A stretch of 64,000 nucleotides of DNA. Origin: JAPLDP01 sp964628285. Its GTDB lineage: Bacteria > Bacteroidota > Bacteroidia > Bacteroidales > JAGONC01. The stretch lies in assembly GCA_964628285.1 (NCBI GenBank), contig CAZVNP010000009.1, positions 1 to 64,000 on the forward strand, given 5' to 3'. Position 1 is the stretch's first letter. Each line of letters opens with the position of its first letter. Both the position numbers and the translations under genes were made by a program. The notes below the pieces were generated by a model. That model did no database searches and was not told where the DNA came from. It saw only the letters and a program-made list of their open reading frames with translations. Positions 43,662 through 53,053 of the stretch are shown here, one piece after another.

Positions 43662-44987
43662 CTAATGCCTCAGCAGCTTGATGATATCGTTGCCATTGGC
43701 GAAAATAAGAAGGGCCAGTAAAATGAACATGCCGACGACCTGGGCATATTCCAGGAATTTGTCACTGGGTTTGCGCCGGGTGACGATCTCATAGAGCAGA
43801 AACAGCACATGGCCGCCGTCAAGGGCTGGAATAGGCAAGACATTCAGGATAGCCAGCATGATGGAGAGAAAAGCCGTCAAACCCCAGAACGACTGCCAGT
43901 CCCATACCGAAGGGAAAATACGTCCGATGGTGATAAAGCCCCCCACCGATTCGTAGGCTTTTTCCTGTGAGAACAGCAACTTCAGCGATTTAAGGTAATC
44001 ACCGACACCCTGATAGGCCTTAACGGTTCCGGCAGGAATAGCGGAGAAAAAATTATAATGTTTCTTTTTAAACTGGTAATAGGTGTCGAGAGGTTTCGGA
44101 TAAACACCTATCAAACCTGTGGCAGGAACATTCACGGCCAGGTTCAGCGTATCCCCGGCCCTGATAAGATTGACGATCACCTGCTGATTTTTATGCTCCT
44201 GTATCTGGGTGCGGTATTCCCTGAAATAGGGCATATAATGGCCGTTCAGTCCGATGATGCGGTCACCCACTTTCATCCCTGCTTCTTTGGCCTGGGAATC
44301 CTTTGTAAAGTCGCTCACCTCAAAAGGTATCCTGGGCCAGATGATGGGCTGCTGGTACTTGATGAGCTTTGAAATAAAACCTTCGGGGATGGTCACATTT
44401 TCACGGTGTCCGTCGCGCTCCACCTGAATGGTCCCGGCTTCTTCAAGAACTATGGTCGGTGTGATTTTAAGGAAATCCTCGACAGGTTTGTTGTCGACAG
44501 ATAATATTTTATCGCCGTTGCGCAAGCCCATCGACAGGGCCATTGAATCGCAAGAGATGCCGTATTTGGCGTCGACCTCTGACGTCGGCAGGTACTCTTC
44601 ACCCCATGTCGACAGCATGACAATATAAATTCCAATGGCCAGCAGGATATTCACGGTGACGCCGGCAAGCATGATGATCAGCCTTTGCCATGCGGGTTTG
44701 GATCGGAATTCCCACGGCTGTGGCGGTTTTTTCATTTGTTCCCTGTCGAGGGACTCATCGATCATCCCGGATATCTTGACGTAACCCCCCAGCGGCAGCC
44801 ATCCTATTCCGTACTCGGTATGACCGTGCCTGAAACGGTAAAGACGGAACCACGGATCAAAAAAAAGATAGAATTTTTCGACCCTGGTTTTAAATATCCG
44901 TGCCGCGATAAAATGTCCCAGCTCATGAAAAATAACCAGGATCGACAGACTGAGTAATAATTGAGCAACCTTTATGAGTACCACCAT
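43662..44987 (-). CDS. rseP: Site-2 intramembrane metalloprotease RseP
   Basis: The protein has 441 residues. The zinc site HELGH is at residues 21-25 in the first helix, and the C-terminal PIPALDGGHVL supplies the Asp ligand. Two periplasmic PDZ-like regions lie between (ILSVDNKPVEDF, KVGDRIIGLNGHYM). It cleaves transmembrane segments in the inner membrane, for example anti-sigma factors or signal-peptide remnants. It follows dxr in a linkage found in many bacteria. Confidence 0.95.
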   Translation of the reverse strand: MVVLIKVAQLLLSLSILVIFHELGHFIAARIFKTRVEKFYLFFDPWFRLYRFRHGHTEYGIGWLPLGGYVKISGMIDESLDREQMKKPPQPWEFRSKPAWQRLIIMLAGVTVNILLAIGIYIVMLSTWGEEYLPTSEVDAKYGISCDSMALSMGLRNGDKILSVDNKPVEDFLKITPTIVLEEAGTIQVERDGHRENVTIPEGFISKLIKYQQPIIWPRIPFEVSDFTKDSQAKEAGMKVGDRIIGLNGHYMPYFREYRTQIQEHKNQQVIVNLIRAGDTLNLAVNVPATGLIGVYPKPLDTYYQFKKKHYNFFSAIPAGTVKAYQGVGDYLKSLKLLFSQEKAYESVGGFITIGRIFPSVWDWQSFWGLTAFLSIMLAILNVLPIPALDGGHVLFLLYEIVTRRKPSDKFLEYAQVVGMFILLALLIFANGNDIIKLLRH

Positions 44988-45044
44988 GTGACGGGTATCG
45001 TTAAAACATTAATACTATGACAGTTCAATTAACATGAGGCACGT

Positions 45045-46199
45045 TCATTTGTTCAACAAAGCCAATGCTTTTTCCCTGGTGACCGCATCGGTGTGCACAT
45101 AATCATCATACGACGGTGACATGATCACGGGCACCTTGGCCATACATGTTGCAATGATATCGCTCATTTCCAGAAAACCAACGCGATCATCCAGATAAGC
45201 CTTGACCGCCACTTCATTGGCGGCATTCAGTATACATGGCATGGTACCTCCTTTTTCCAGGGCCTCATAAGCCATGGCAAGATTAGGAAAATTCTTCAGC
45301 TCGGGTACTTCAAAAGTCAATTGCGGGAAGTCTCTGAAATTAAACCGCGGGAATGGTGACGGTATCCGCCGAGGCCAGGACAAGGCATACTGTATAGGCA
45401 GTTTCATATCAGGGAGTCCCATCTGTGCTTTCATCGAGCCATCCTGAAACTGCACGATGGAATGGATGACGGATTGGGGATGGATGACGACACTGATCTG
45501 ATGAGGTGCCAGGTTGAAAAGCCAATGGGCCTCGATGACTTCAAAACCCTTGTTCATGAGGCTGGCCGAATCGATGGTGATTTTCCTGCCCATTTTCCAG
45601 TTCGGATGCAGCAGGGCCTCCTCTTTAGTCACTTTCTTCAGGTCGTCCCTGACCCTTCCCCTGAAAGGTCCGCCGGAAGCAGTGAGATAGACCTTTTCGA
45701 CCGGATTTTGTCCTTCACCCGCCAGGCATTGAAAGATAGCCGAATGCTCCGAATCAACGGGGAAGATATCGACTTTTTTCTTCCGTGCCGTCACCGTGAC
45801 CAGGTCACCTGCCACGACCAGGGCCTCCTTGTTAGCCAGGGCCAAGGTCTTGCCTTCCTCGATGGCCTTCAGTGTCGGTTTTAATCCCGCAAAACCCACG
45901 ATGGCGACAAGCACCAGGTCGATACTTTCCATTTCCAGGGCCTCCAACAGGGCTTCCTGACCCGAAAAAACCTCCACACCCCGGCCTTGCAATGCATCCT
46001 GAACAGCCTGATGATGACTGTCATCCCCAATAACTACCGCACGCGGTCTGAAGGCCAGGGCCTGCTCGACCAGCAGCTTGTAATTGCTGCGGGCTGTCAG
46101 GAGTTCGCAGGTGAACAGTTCCGGATGGTGCTGCACCACCTCTAAGGCCTGACGACCTATGGACCCCGTCGATCCCAGAATGGCTATCCGTTTCTTCAA
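45045..46199 (-). CDS. dxr: 1-deoxy-D-xylulose 5-phosphate reductoisomerase
   Basis: The protein has 384 residues. The NADPH site is LGSTGSIGRQALEVV; NKEALVVAGDLV, FPVDSEHSAIFQCL, LTASGGPFRGR, NWKMGRKITIDSASLMNKG and IHPQSVIHSIVQFQDGS are catalytic-core motifs. It makes MEP in the non-mevalonate isoprenoid pathway. It lies between the M23 gene and rseP on the minus strand. Confidence 0.97.
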   Translation of the reverse strand: MKKRIAILGSTGSIGRQALEVVQHHPELFTCELLTARSNYKLLVEQALAFRPRAVVIGDDSHHQAVQDALQGRGVEVFSGQEALLEALEMESIDLVLVAIVGFAGLKPTLKAIEEGKTLALANKEALVVAGDLVTVTARKKKVDIFPVDSEHSAIFQCLAGEGQNPVEKVYLTASGGPFRGRVRDDLKKVTKEEALLHPNWKMGRKITIDSASLMNKGFEVIEAHWLFNLAPHQISVVIHPQSVIHSIVQFQDGSMKAQMGLPDMKLPIQYALSWPRRIPSPFPRFNFRDFPQLTFEVPELKNFPNLAMAYEALEKGGTMPCILNAANEVAVKAYLDDRVGFLEMSDIIATCMAKVPVIMSPSYDDYVHTDAVTREKALALLNK

Positions 46200-46291
46200 T
46201 GAATAAAAGCTTTAATCAGGTTGCAAGTGATCGTTTTACTGCCTGTCACCGGGTGAAAATCATGGGACACCGGGCACAGCTCTTCACCTCA

Positions 46292-47185
46292 TCATCTAAA
46301 CAACATATAATCCTCCGGATTCACAGGATTGGTGTTGTACCATAACTCAAAATGAAGGTGCGGCCCCGTCGACAGTTCACCCGATTCACCTATGATGGCT
46401 ATGGGCTCACCCGCTTTGACCACATCACCCTGTTTCTTTAATAAAATGGAATTATGCTTGTAAACCGAGAGGATGTCATGAGCATGCTGGATCATGATCA
46501 CATAACCTGTTTGGATGGTCCAGTCGGCAAAAATCACAATCCCGTCAAGAGTGGCTTTAATGGCTTCATTACGGCCCGAGACAATGTCGACACCATAATG
46601 GTTTTCCTTCGGATTGAAGTGATTGGTGACCACTCCCTGGAGGGGAGTGAAAAACATGAAACCGCTGACGGAGGCCTGCGCACCGCTCAAGGGTTCGTTG
46701 ACGAGATTCCGCAGATCATACATGTCCTGGCTTTCATATTCAGCCCTCAGCAAAGAGTCTTCGAGGGAATGTGTCAGGGTGAGATGGGCATAATCCACCT
46801 GGGTGTCGGAAGGCATCGAAATGTCTTCTCCGATATTTTCACCGTTAATGATTTTCCTGAGATTGGTCAGATACAGATCCTTGAGCTTGAATTCCTGTTC
46901 GATCGAATCGGCATGAAGCTGAAGTTCATAAATCTTCTTCTGCAGATTGACATCCATGTACCCGGGGATATACTCCCTGAGAGGCGTGAAGGCGATAATG
47001 TATGTGGTCAGAATAATGAGCAGGATGACGGCCGTACCCGACACGACGAAAACATTAAGACGCGATAACCTGAAGGATAACTTTTCTTCATAAGTCTCCT
47101 CATTCATAATGACCAACCGGTACTTGTTACGAAGTTTCTGGATCCACTTTTTCTTTCTTTTTCTTTTTTCCCGGGCCGATGGCAT
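46292..47185 (-). CDS. M23-family (LytM) peptidase, membrane-anchored
   Basis: The protein has 297 residues. A very basic cytoplasmic start (REKRKRKKKW) is followed by one membrane helix (VFVVSGTAVILLIILTTYII), a coiled-coil segment (LQKKIYELQLHADSIEQEF), and a C-terminal LytM domain. The zinc ligands look intact: NHYGVDIV and GPHLHFELWY. It probably cleaves peptidoglycan peptides or controls another hydrolase. It leads the dxr-rseP run and is divergent from porW. Confidence 0.92.
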   Translation of the reverse strand: MPSAREKRKRKKKWIQKLRNKYRLVIMNEETYEEKLSFRLSRLNVFVVSGTAVILLIILTTYIIAFTPLREYIPGYMDVNLQKKIYELQLHADSIEQEFKLKDLYLTNLRKIINGENIGEDISMPSDTQVDYAHLTLTHSLEDSLLRAEYESQDMYDLRNLVNEPLSGAQASVSGFMFFTPLQGVVTNHFNPKENHYGVDIVSGRNEAIKATLDGIVIFADWTIQTGYVIMIQHAHDILSVYKHNSILLKKQGDVVKAGEPIAIIGESGELSTGPHLHFELWYNTNPVNPEDYMLFR

Positions 47186-47226
47186 CTGACCTTATGATTT
47201 TATAAAATTTCTGCAAATATCGCAAT

Positions 47227-47259
47227 TTTGCCCAGTTTGATGAAAATAAAATATTTTTG
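47227..47259 (+). promoter_or_regulatory. Promoter of porW, TTTG-N21-TATTTTTG
   Basis: TTTG (47227-47230) is followed after 21 bases by TATTTTTG (47252-47259), a full consensus match, about 75 bases before the TTG start of porW. Confidence 0.55.
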
Positions 47260-47333
47260 CACTTTTGAAGTTATAAGGTTAACCGTCATCATAAAACAAC
47301 AGCGGCACAAATCAACATTCTAATCAGCATTTT

Positions 47334-49994
47334 TTGATCGTCCGTCCGCCATATCAGATAAAATGGTCAGTGATCCTTATGTTTTTTTTGCTGGCCTTTA
47401 TGGTTTGGTCCTGTTCGACCAAGAAAAACACGCTCACACGCAGGATATACCATAATCTGACTGGGCACTACAATGCTTACTGGAATGGCAATGAGAGTTT
47501 CAAGGAGGGGCAGGCTGAGCTTGCCAAGGTGCTCAAGGACAATTATACGGTTGTTTTACCGGTATTAAATTATGGCACTGCGGAGAATGCCGCTTCCATA
47601 GGGCCTAATATGGACCGGGCTATCGAAAAGGCTTCCATTGTCATCCAGCGTCATTCCATGTATTTCAACAACAAAGAATATGTAAGGTGGATTGACGACA
47701 GCTACCTGCTCATCGGCAAGGCTCACTTTTACAAGCAGGAGTACAGTGCTGCCCGTCGCACTTTCGATTTTGTCATCAAACGCTATAACGACAATCCCAT
47801 TTCATATAATGCCATGCTCTGGCTGGCGAACACTTACGTTCAAACCGCCGAATGGGACAAGGCCCAGGCGCTGATGGATCTGATACAAAGCAAGATCGAC
47901 AAGGAAGCGGTGCCACAGGAGGTGGTGAAGATGCTGCCGCTGGTGTATGCCGATTTTTATATCAAACAGGGTAAGTACGATCAGGCTATCCCTTTCCTTG
48001 AAAGCGGAGCCACCGTCAACAGCAACAAATACATCATCACCAGGATTTATTTTATCCTCGGGCAGATCTATCAGTTGAAGAAGCAGAGAGAGGATGCCTT
48101 TGAATATTACACCGATGTCATACACCGCAATCCTCCGTATGAGATGTCGTTCAACGCCAAGATCAACATGGCCAAGTCATACGATGTCACAACAGGCAGC
48201 CGTAAGCTTCTTACCAAGGAACTTGAAAAAATGATCAAGGACGCAAAAAACAAAGACTACCTCGATCAGATTTATTTTGCCCTGGCAGAAGTGGCTTTAA
48301 GCGACAAGGACGATACCTCCGCCGTCAAATACCTCAAGCTGTCGGTCAGCAAAAGCGTCTCGAACAATTACCAGAAAGCCATCTCCGCCCTGACCCTTGC
48401 CGATCTCTATTTCACATACCCTGATTATAAGAATGCCCAGGCATATTACGATACCACCATGATGTTCCTGCCCAGGGACTATCGCGATTACGACCAGATA
48501 GCCTATAAAACATCCGTTCTCACCGAATTGGTCAAGAACCTCAGCACAATACAGGAACAGGACAGCCTCCAGCGAATAGCACGGATGTCGGAAAGTGAAA
48601 GGAACAAGTTTATCGATAAGATCATCGCCGATTACCGTGAAGCCGAGCGGAAAAAACAACAGGAAGAATCGTTGCGTCAGCATGAGATCAACTCGGCGAC
48701 ACAGGATTATACCCTGAACCAGAACATGAACCGCCTGTCAGGGGGTCAATGGTACTTCTACAACCCGTCCACTCTCAGTTACGGTTACAATGAATTTCTC
48801 AAACGGTGGGGTAACCGCAAGCTCGAAGACCTCTGGCGGCTGTCGAACAAGCAAAGGGTGATGTCGTTCGGTACCGGTGAGGAAGTAGCTGCCAACGATA
48901 CCACCGCTGCCGACAGCCTTAAGGCCACCGATCCGGGAAAACGCGAAACGTACCTGCTGAACCTGCCGCTCACCGATGACCAGATGAAAGCCTCCGACAA
49001 CATGATCGTCGAGGCTTTCTATAAATTAGGTTATATCTATAAAGAAGGCCTGAAAGACCTTCCCAAGTCGGCCGAATCCTTTGAGGAGCTGATCAGCCGC
49101 TATCCGGAGAATGCCCATCTGCTTGAATCCTATTACAACCTTTACAAGCTCTACCAGGATTTAGGAGACCAAACCGCGTCGGAGAAATACAAAAATTTTA
49201 TTCTGGACGGTTATCCCGACAGTGACTATGCCAAGATCATCAAAGATCCCAACTACAACGCCGTGTTGCAGGCACAGAGGAACAAGGCGGCCTCACTCTA
49301 TAAAGAGACCTACCAGGCTTATGAGAATGAGCAATACCGAATGGTTCAGATTTACAGCGACGAAGCTATGGCCACTTACCCCGGCCACGTCGATCTGATA
49401 CCTAAGTTTGAGTTTCTGAGAGCCCTGTCGAAAGGTAAAACCGACGGCATGGATTCTCTGGCCGCCGGATTGCAGGCCCTCGTGGTCAAGTATCCTGATA
49501 ATGAGGTTACACCTCTGGCTCAAAACATCCTTGACCACATAAAGAATCAGGGATTGTCACCGGCGATAACGGGTAATGCCGGCGAACAAACGGCAACGGA
49601 AACCAATGAAACTCCTACCCCTTACACCTATGCACCCGATATGCTGCATTTTTATATCCTGATCGTCGACGGCACCAAAGTCAATGTGAATGCAACAAAA
49701 GTGAAAATCGCCGACTTCAACCAGAAATTTTACAGGCTCGAGAATTTATCCATCAGCAGCATCCTGCTCGACAGCCAACGGCATATGATCACCGTAAGCA
49801 ATTTCCCGAACAAGGACAAGGCCATGTCGTACTATTCCAATATCAAAGACAACGACTATGTTTTTTCAAGCATGAAACCCGATGAATTTGTCAATTTTGT
49901 CGTCTCGGGCGATAATTATAAAATATTTTACCAGAATAAGAGCACCGATATCTATCTGAAATTCTTTAACAAATACTATTTAATTGAAAAGTAA
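47334..49994 (+). CDS. porW: T9SS accessory lipoprotein PorW/SprE
   Basis: The protein has 886 residues from a TTG start. A hydrophobic stretch ends in a lipobox at C27 (FMVWSC), followed by STKKNTLTRRIYHNLTGHYN, the family start. Many TPR units follow (WIDDSYLLIGKAHFYKQEYS, AMLWLANTYVQTAEWDKAQA, RIYFILGQIYQLKKQREDAF). A C-terminal domain (LHFYILIVDGTKVNVN...) ends it. SprE/PorW is needed for T9SS in Flavobacterium and Porphyromonas and is thought to link motor rings and the outer-membrane channel. It is 5 kb from the core operon, divergent from the M23 gene. Confidence 0.9.
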   Translation: MIVRPPYQIKWSVILMFFLLAFMVWSCSTKKNTLTRRIYHNLTGHYNAYWNGNESFKEGQAELAKVLKDNYTVVLPVLNYGTAENAASIGPNMDRAIEKASIVIQRHSMYFNNKEYVRWIDDSYLLIGKAHFYKQEYSAARRTFDFVIKRYNDNPISYNAMLWLANTYVQTAEWDKAQALMDLIQSKIDKEAVPQEVVKMLPLVYADFYIKQGKYDQAIPFLESGATVNSNKYIITRIYFILGQIYQLKKQREDAFEYYTDVIHRNPPYEMSFNAKINMAKSYDVTTGSRKLLTKELEKMIKDAKNKDYLDQIYFALAEVALSDKDDTSAVKYLKLSVSKSVSNNYQKAISALTLADLYFTYPDYKNAQAYYDTTMMFLPRDYRDYDQIAYKTSVLTELVKNLSTIQEQDSLQRIARMSESERNKFIDKIIADYREAERKKQQEESLRQHEINSATQDYTLNQNMNRLSGGQWYFYNPSTLSYGYNEFLKRWGNRKLEDLWRLSNKQRVMSFGTGEEVAANDTTAADSLKATDPGKRETYLLNLPLTDDQMKASDNMIVEAFYKLGYIYKEGLKDLPKSAESFEELISRYPENAHLLESYYNLYKLYQDLGDQTASEKYKNFILDGYPDSDYAKIIKDPNYNAVLQAQRNKAASLYKETYQAYENEQYRMVQIYSDEAMATYPGHVDLIPKFEFLRALSKGKTDGMDSLAAGLQALVVKYPDNEVTPLAQNILDHIKNQGLSPAITGNAGEQTATETNETPTPYTYAPDMLHFYILIVDGTKVNVNATKVKIADFNQKFYRLENLSISSILLDSQRHMITVSNFPNKDKAMSYYSNIKDNDYVFSSMKPDEFVNFVVSGDNYKIFYQNKSTDIYLKFFNKYYLIEK

Positions 49995-50101
49995 TTACAT
50001 CCCTTGTCCGTGATCATCCCCATGACCGGTGAACAAACGCCTGAGAGGCATACACTTCAATAATAATGATATATAGCGCACACCTTCTCGATTTTTTATT
50101 A

Positions 50102-50109
50102 TATATTTG
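50102..50109 (+). promoter_or_regulatory. -7 element (TATATTTG) upstream of the bactofilin gene
   Basis: An exact TAnnTTTG match 63 bases before the bactofilin ATG. The -33 element is not clear. Confidence 0.4.
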
Positions 50110-50172
50110 CAATGATTCAAGTCGCTGACAAACCATTAAAATAAAGCTAATCAATTCCAAAGATTTAATGAT

Positions 50173-50559
50173 ATGGCCAAAACCATTGTACCCGAAACCC
50201 CTTCCATCAATCTCATAGGAGCAGGCACCACAGTAAAAGGCGACATCAAGTCGACGGGTGATTTCCGCATTGACGGAACGCTTGTCGGTTCCATTAACTC
50301 CCAGGGTAAAGTCATCGTGGGAAGCACAGGCAAGCTCGAGGGCGAGATCATTTGCCAGAATGCCGACATCTCAGGCGAGGTGAAGGCACATGTCATGGTC
50401 ACCGAACTGCTGACATTAAAAGCCTCTGCCAAACTGACAGGAGACATCACGATAAATAAACTCGCTATTGAGCCGGGAGCCAGGTTTTCAGGCACTTGCG
50501 CCATGAACGATACCGGGTTTAAGCCCCTGTTCACCCCTGCCGAGGAGGAAAAAGCATAA
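50173..50559 (+). CDS. Bactofilin (polymer-forming cytoskeletal protein)
   Basis: The protein has 128 residues. A short tail is followed by the beta-helix core with glycine-spaced repeats: NLIGAGTTVKGDIKSTGDFR, IDGTLVGSINSQGKVIVGST, GKLEGEIICQNADISGEVK. Bactofilins self-assemble into filaments on the membrane and place cell-wall or motility proteins. The following membrane protein gene begins 17 bases later. Confidence 0.95.
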   Translation: MAKTIVPETPSINLIGAGTTVKGDIKSTGDFRIDGTLVGSINSQGKVIVGSTGKLEGEIICQNADISGEVKAHVMVTELLTLKASAKLTGDITINKLAIEPGARFSGTCAMNDTGFKPLFTPAEEEKA

Positions 50560-50576
50560 CCCAAAAAGGAAAACGT

Positions 50577-51023
50577 TTGAAAATAATGCCACGGACACCC
50601 GCATCGCCATCCAGGATGCAGTCATTCTATCCGGGTTTCCTTAAACGACTGATTATCTTCTCTGTGATGACAGCACTTGCTGCCGGCATCGTTATGCATT
50701 TTCTTCCTGAGACTGCCATTACTCCCGTCTGGCCCTATCTTTTTCTGTTCTTTATGATTATCACCGCCATCATTTTCTATGTGATGATGCGGCTGACAAA
50801 CAATAAACCGGCCCTGTTCATCTCGGGTATCATGATCATAACCACCGTGAAAATACTTTTGTTTGCCGCCATGATCATTCTGTATATCGTCAAGTATCCC
50901 TCCGACAAGATACCTTTCGTGATCACCTTCCTCATACTTTATCTGTTTTATACGGTCTTTGAGGTCATGACACTTAATTTTTATGTCAGGAAAAACATTC
51001 CAGGCAAAAAATCCGCCTCATAG
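50577..51023 (+). CDS. Small four-helix membrane protein, function unknown
   Basis: The protein has 148 residues from TTG 50577; ATG 50586 or 50616 are alternatives. Four hydrophobic helices are visible (LIIFSVMTALAAGIVMHFL, WPYLFLFFMIITAIIFYVMM, a third and a fourth). I do not recognise a motif. In related genomes I recall an AtpI/AtpZ-like gene and then the ATP synthase genes after bactofilin; here queD follows instead, so an AtpI-like role is only a guess. Confidence 0.7.
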   Translation: MKIMPRTPASPSRMQSFYPGFLKRLIIFSVMTALAAGIVMHFLPETAITPVWPYLFLFFMIITAIIFYVMMRLTNNKPALFISGIMIITTVKILLFAAMIILYIVKYPSDKIPFVITFLILYLFYTVFEVMTLNFYVRKNIPGKKSAS

Positions 51024-51076
51024 TATCAAACAATTATATGCGATCATACGTTTTATCTAATTGACTTTCCAAACCG

Positions 51077-51493
51077 ATGGTTACGATTACACGCCGTGAA
51101 AATTTTAATGCTGCCCACAGGTTATTCAGACCGGAATGGAGTGACGATAAGAACATGGAGGTGTTCGGTAAGTGCTCCAATCCAAACTGGCATGGTCATA
51201 ATTATACACTCTATGTGACCGTGAAAGGTGAAATCGACCGTAACACAGGTTTTGTCGTCAACCTGAAGAAGTTAAGCGAGATCATAAAAACGTATGTGAT
51301 TGACAAGGTTGACCATAAAAACCTCAACACCGAAGTTGATTTCATGAAAGATAAGCTGGTCTCGACTGAAAATATCGCCGTGGCCATCTGGGACGTGCTT
51401 GAATCACCCATCAGGGAACTGAATGCGTCACTATTCAGGATCAAGCTGGTGGAAACAGAAAACAATTATGCCGAATATTTTGGCGAAAAGTGA
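51077..51493 (+). CDS. queD: 6-carboxytetrahydropterin synthase (QueD/PTPS family)
   Basis: The protein has 138 residues. The zinc His set is in FNAAHRL and NPNWHGHNY, the catalytic Cys in GKCSNPNWHGHNY, and the charge relay in DKVDHKNLN; the C-terminal Glu is in LVETENNYAEYF. The fold is tunnelling pterin synthase. It probably makes 6-carboxytetrahydropterin for queuosine/7-deazaguanine synthesis from the product of FolE, whose gene follows 19 bases later. A pterin rather than queuosine role cannot be excluded. Confidence 0.92.
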   Translation: MVTITRRENFNAAHRLFRPEWSDDKNMEVFGKCSNPNWHGHNYTLYVTVKGEIDRNTGFVVNLKKLSEIIKTYVIDKVDHKNLNTEVDFMKDKLVSTENIAVAIWDVLESPIRELNASLFRIKLVETENNYAEYFGEK

Positions 51494-51512
51494 AATTTAA
51501 ATACGTTTAGAC

Positions 51513-52151
51513 ATGTCAGATGAAATTAAAGAGATGCTACGTGAAAACATGATGGATGGTTATGAGAATCTTGATCTCTATAATCCTGAGACCCTTGCCA
51601 AACTAAGCCATCATTATGAAGAAATACTGAAACTGGTGGGTGAGGATCCCAAACGTGAAGGGTTATTGCGAACCCCTGACCGGGTGTCGAGGGCCATGCT
51701 GTTTTATCTTCATGGTTACAGCCTCGATCCGGAAGAGATGATCCGTTCGGCCATGTTCAGGGAGAAATACAAGGAAATGGTCATTGTCAAAGACATTGAG
51801 ATCTATTCCATGTGCGAGCACCATATGGCGCCTTTTTTCGGTAAAGCTCACGTGGCCTACATACCTGATGAGTATATTGTAGGGTTAAGCAAAATCCCAC
51901 GGGTGGTCGACGCCTATGCCCGGCGTTTGCAGGTGCAGGAGCGGCTGACAACTCAGATCAAGGAATGCCTCCAGAAAACACTTAAACCCCTCGGCGTCGC
52001 CGTTGTGATCGAAGCTCAGCATATGTGCATGTCCATGCGTGGCATACAGAAACAAAATTCCGTCACCACCACCTCTGATTTCACCGGTGCTTTTGAAAAT
52101 CATGTGACAAGGGAGGAATTTATCCATCTGATCAGCTCGCATCTGCATTAA
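51513..52151 (+). CDS. folE: GTP cyclohydrolase I
   Basis: The protein has 212 residues. The conserved region includes EDPKREGLLRTPDRVSRAM, the zinc site SMCEHHMAPFFGKAHVAYIP, GLSKIPRVVDAYARRLQVQE and the end QHMCMSMRGIQKQNSVTTTS. It opens GTP to dihydroneopterin triphosphate, the shared precursor of folate and the QueD route. Directly follows queD, so the pair supplies and uses the same intermediate. Confidence 0.97.
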   Translation: MSDEIKEMLRENMMDGYENLDLYNPETLAKLSHHYEEILKLVGEDPKREGLLRTPDRVSRAMLFYLHGYSLDPEEMIRSAMFREKYKEMVIVKDIEIYSMCEHHMAPFFGKAHVAYIPDEYIVGLSKIPRVVDAYARRLQVQERLTTQIKECLQKTLKPLGVAVVIEAQHMCMSMRGIQKQNSVTTTSDFTGAFENHVTREEFIHLISSHLH

Positions 52152-52286
52152 TGGATCATTCACCACTGCTCCACAGGGTGACGGCGCCCGGGACTGTCTT
52201 TTTTACCTTGGAGAAGAATGGCATTGTATTTGCTTAAAACGAATCTTTTTTAATTTTTAGAGTTATAAACAGATATTTTTTCAGCC

Positions 52287-53009
52287 ATGGATAATGATTT
52301 TCGTCAATATGGCATCACCCAATCCCAACCTGAGGGTGTTGCATTGTCCCGTTCATTTCTTGCAGGGGTCTTTTTATGGATGTTTCTTGCCCTGGGCATC
52401 ACGGCCCTGACGGCTTTTTACTTCATCTCCACACCCTCGTTCCTGGCCTATCTGGCCAGGCCGACAGGGCTGACGCCACTGGGATGGATCGTCATGCTTT
52501 CACCCATCGGTTTCGTCCTGATCATGTCGTTTGGTTTTCAGAGGCTTTCAGCGACTGCACTGACCCTCCTGTTTTTTATCTATGCCGTCATCATGGGCCT
52601 GAGCTTTGGGTTTATTTTCCTGATGTACACGCCCGCCTCTATCTTTAAAACGTTTATGGTGGCCTCCGTTATGTTCGGCATCATGGCCGTGGCCGGTTAT
52701 ACCACCAAGATCGACCTGTCGCGGTTTGGCTCGATCATGTTTATGGGATTGATCGGCATTATCATTGCCAGTGTTGTCAATTTCTTCCTTAAAAGTGCTA
52801 CGTTTGACTATATCATTAGTTTTATCGGTGTGGTGGTCTTCACCGGATTGACCGCCTGGGATGTGCAGAAGCTTAAAAGAATAGGCAGTGGTGTCGACGC
52901 CGGTACCGCACAGGTCCGTAAACTTACGGTCATGGGTGCTTTGATGCTTTACCTCGACTTTATCAACTTGTTTTTATTTCTTTTGCGTTTCATGGGTAAC
53001 CGCCGGTAA
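52287..53009 (+). CDS. Bax inhibitor-1/YccA-family membrane protein
   Basis: The protein has 240 residues with seven predicted helices. FLAGVFLWMFLALGITALTA, ILT-like LTLLFFIYAVIMGLSFGFIF, GLTAWDVQKLKRIG and the C-terminal LMLYLDFINLFLFLLRFMGN are typical BI-1 motifs. Family members act as pH-sensitive calcium leak channels or FtsH modulators. Role here unknown. A short spacer of 135 bases separates it from folE. Confidence 0.93.
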   Translation: MDNDFRQYGITQSQPEGVALSRSFLAGVFLWMFLALGITALTAFYFISTPSFLAYLARPTGLTPLGWIVMLSPIGFVLIMSFGFQRLSATALTLLFFIYAVIMGLSFGFIFLMYTPASIFKTFMVASVMFGIMAVAGYTTKIDLSRFGSIMFMGLIGIIIASVVNFFLKSATFDYIISFIGVVVFTGLTAWDVQKLKRIGSGVDAGTAQVRKLTVMGALMLYLDFINLFLFLLRFMGNRR

Positions 53010-53053
53010 AGAGACGGTCAGGATCAGGTGGAAGTGAAAATAACATTGAACTT

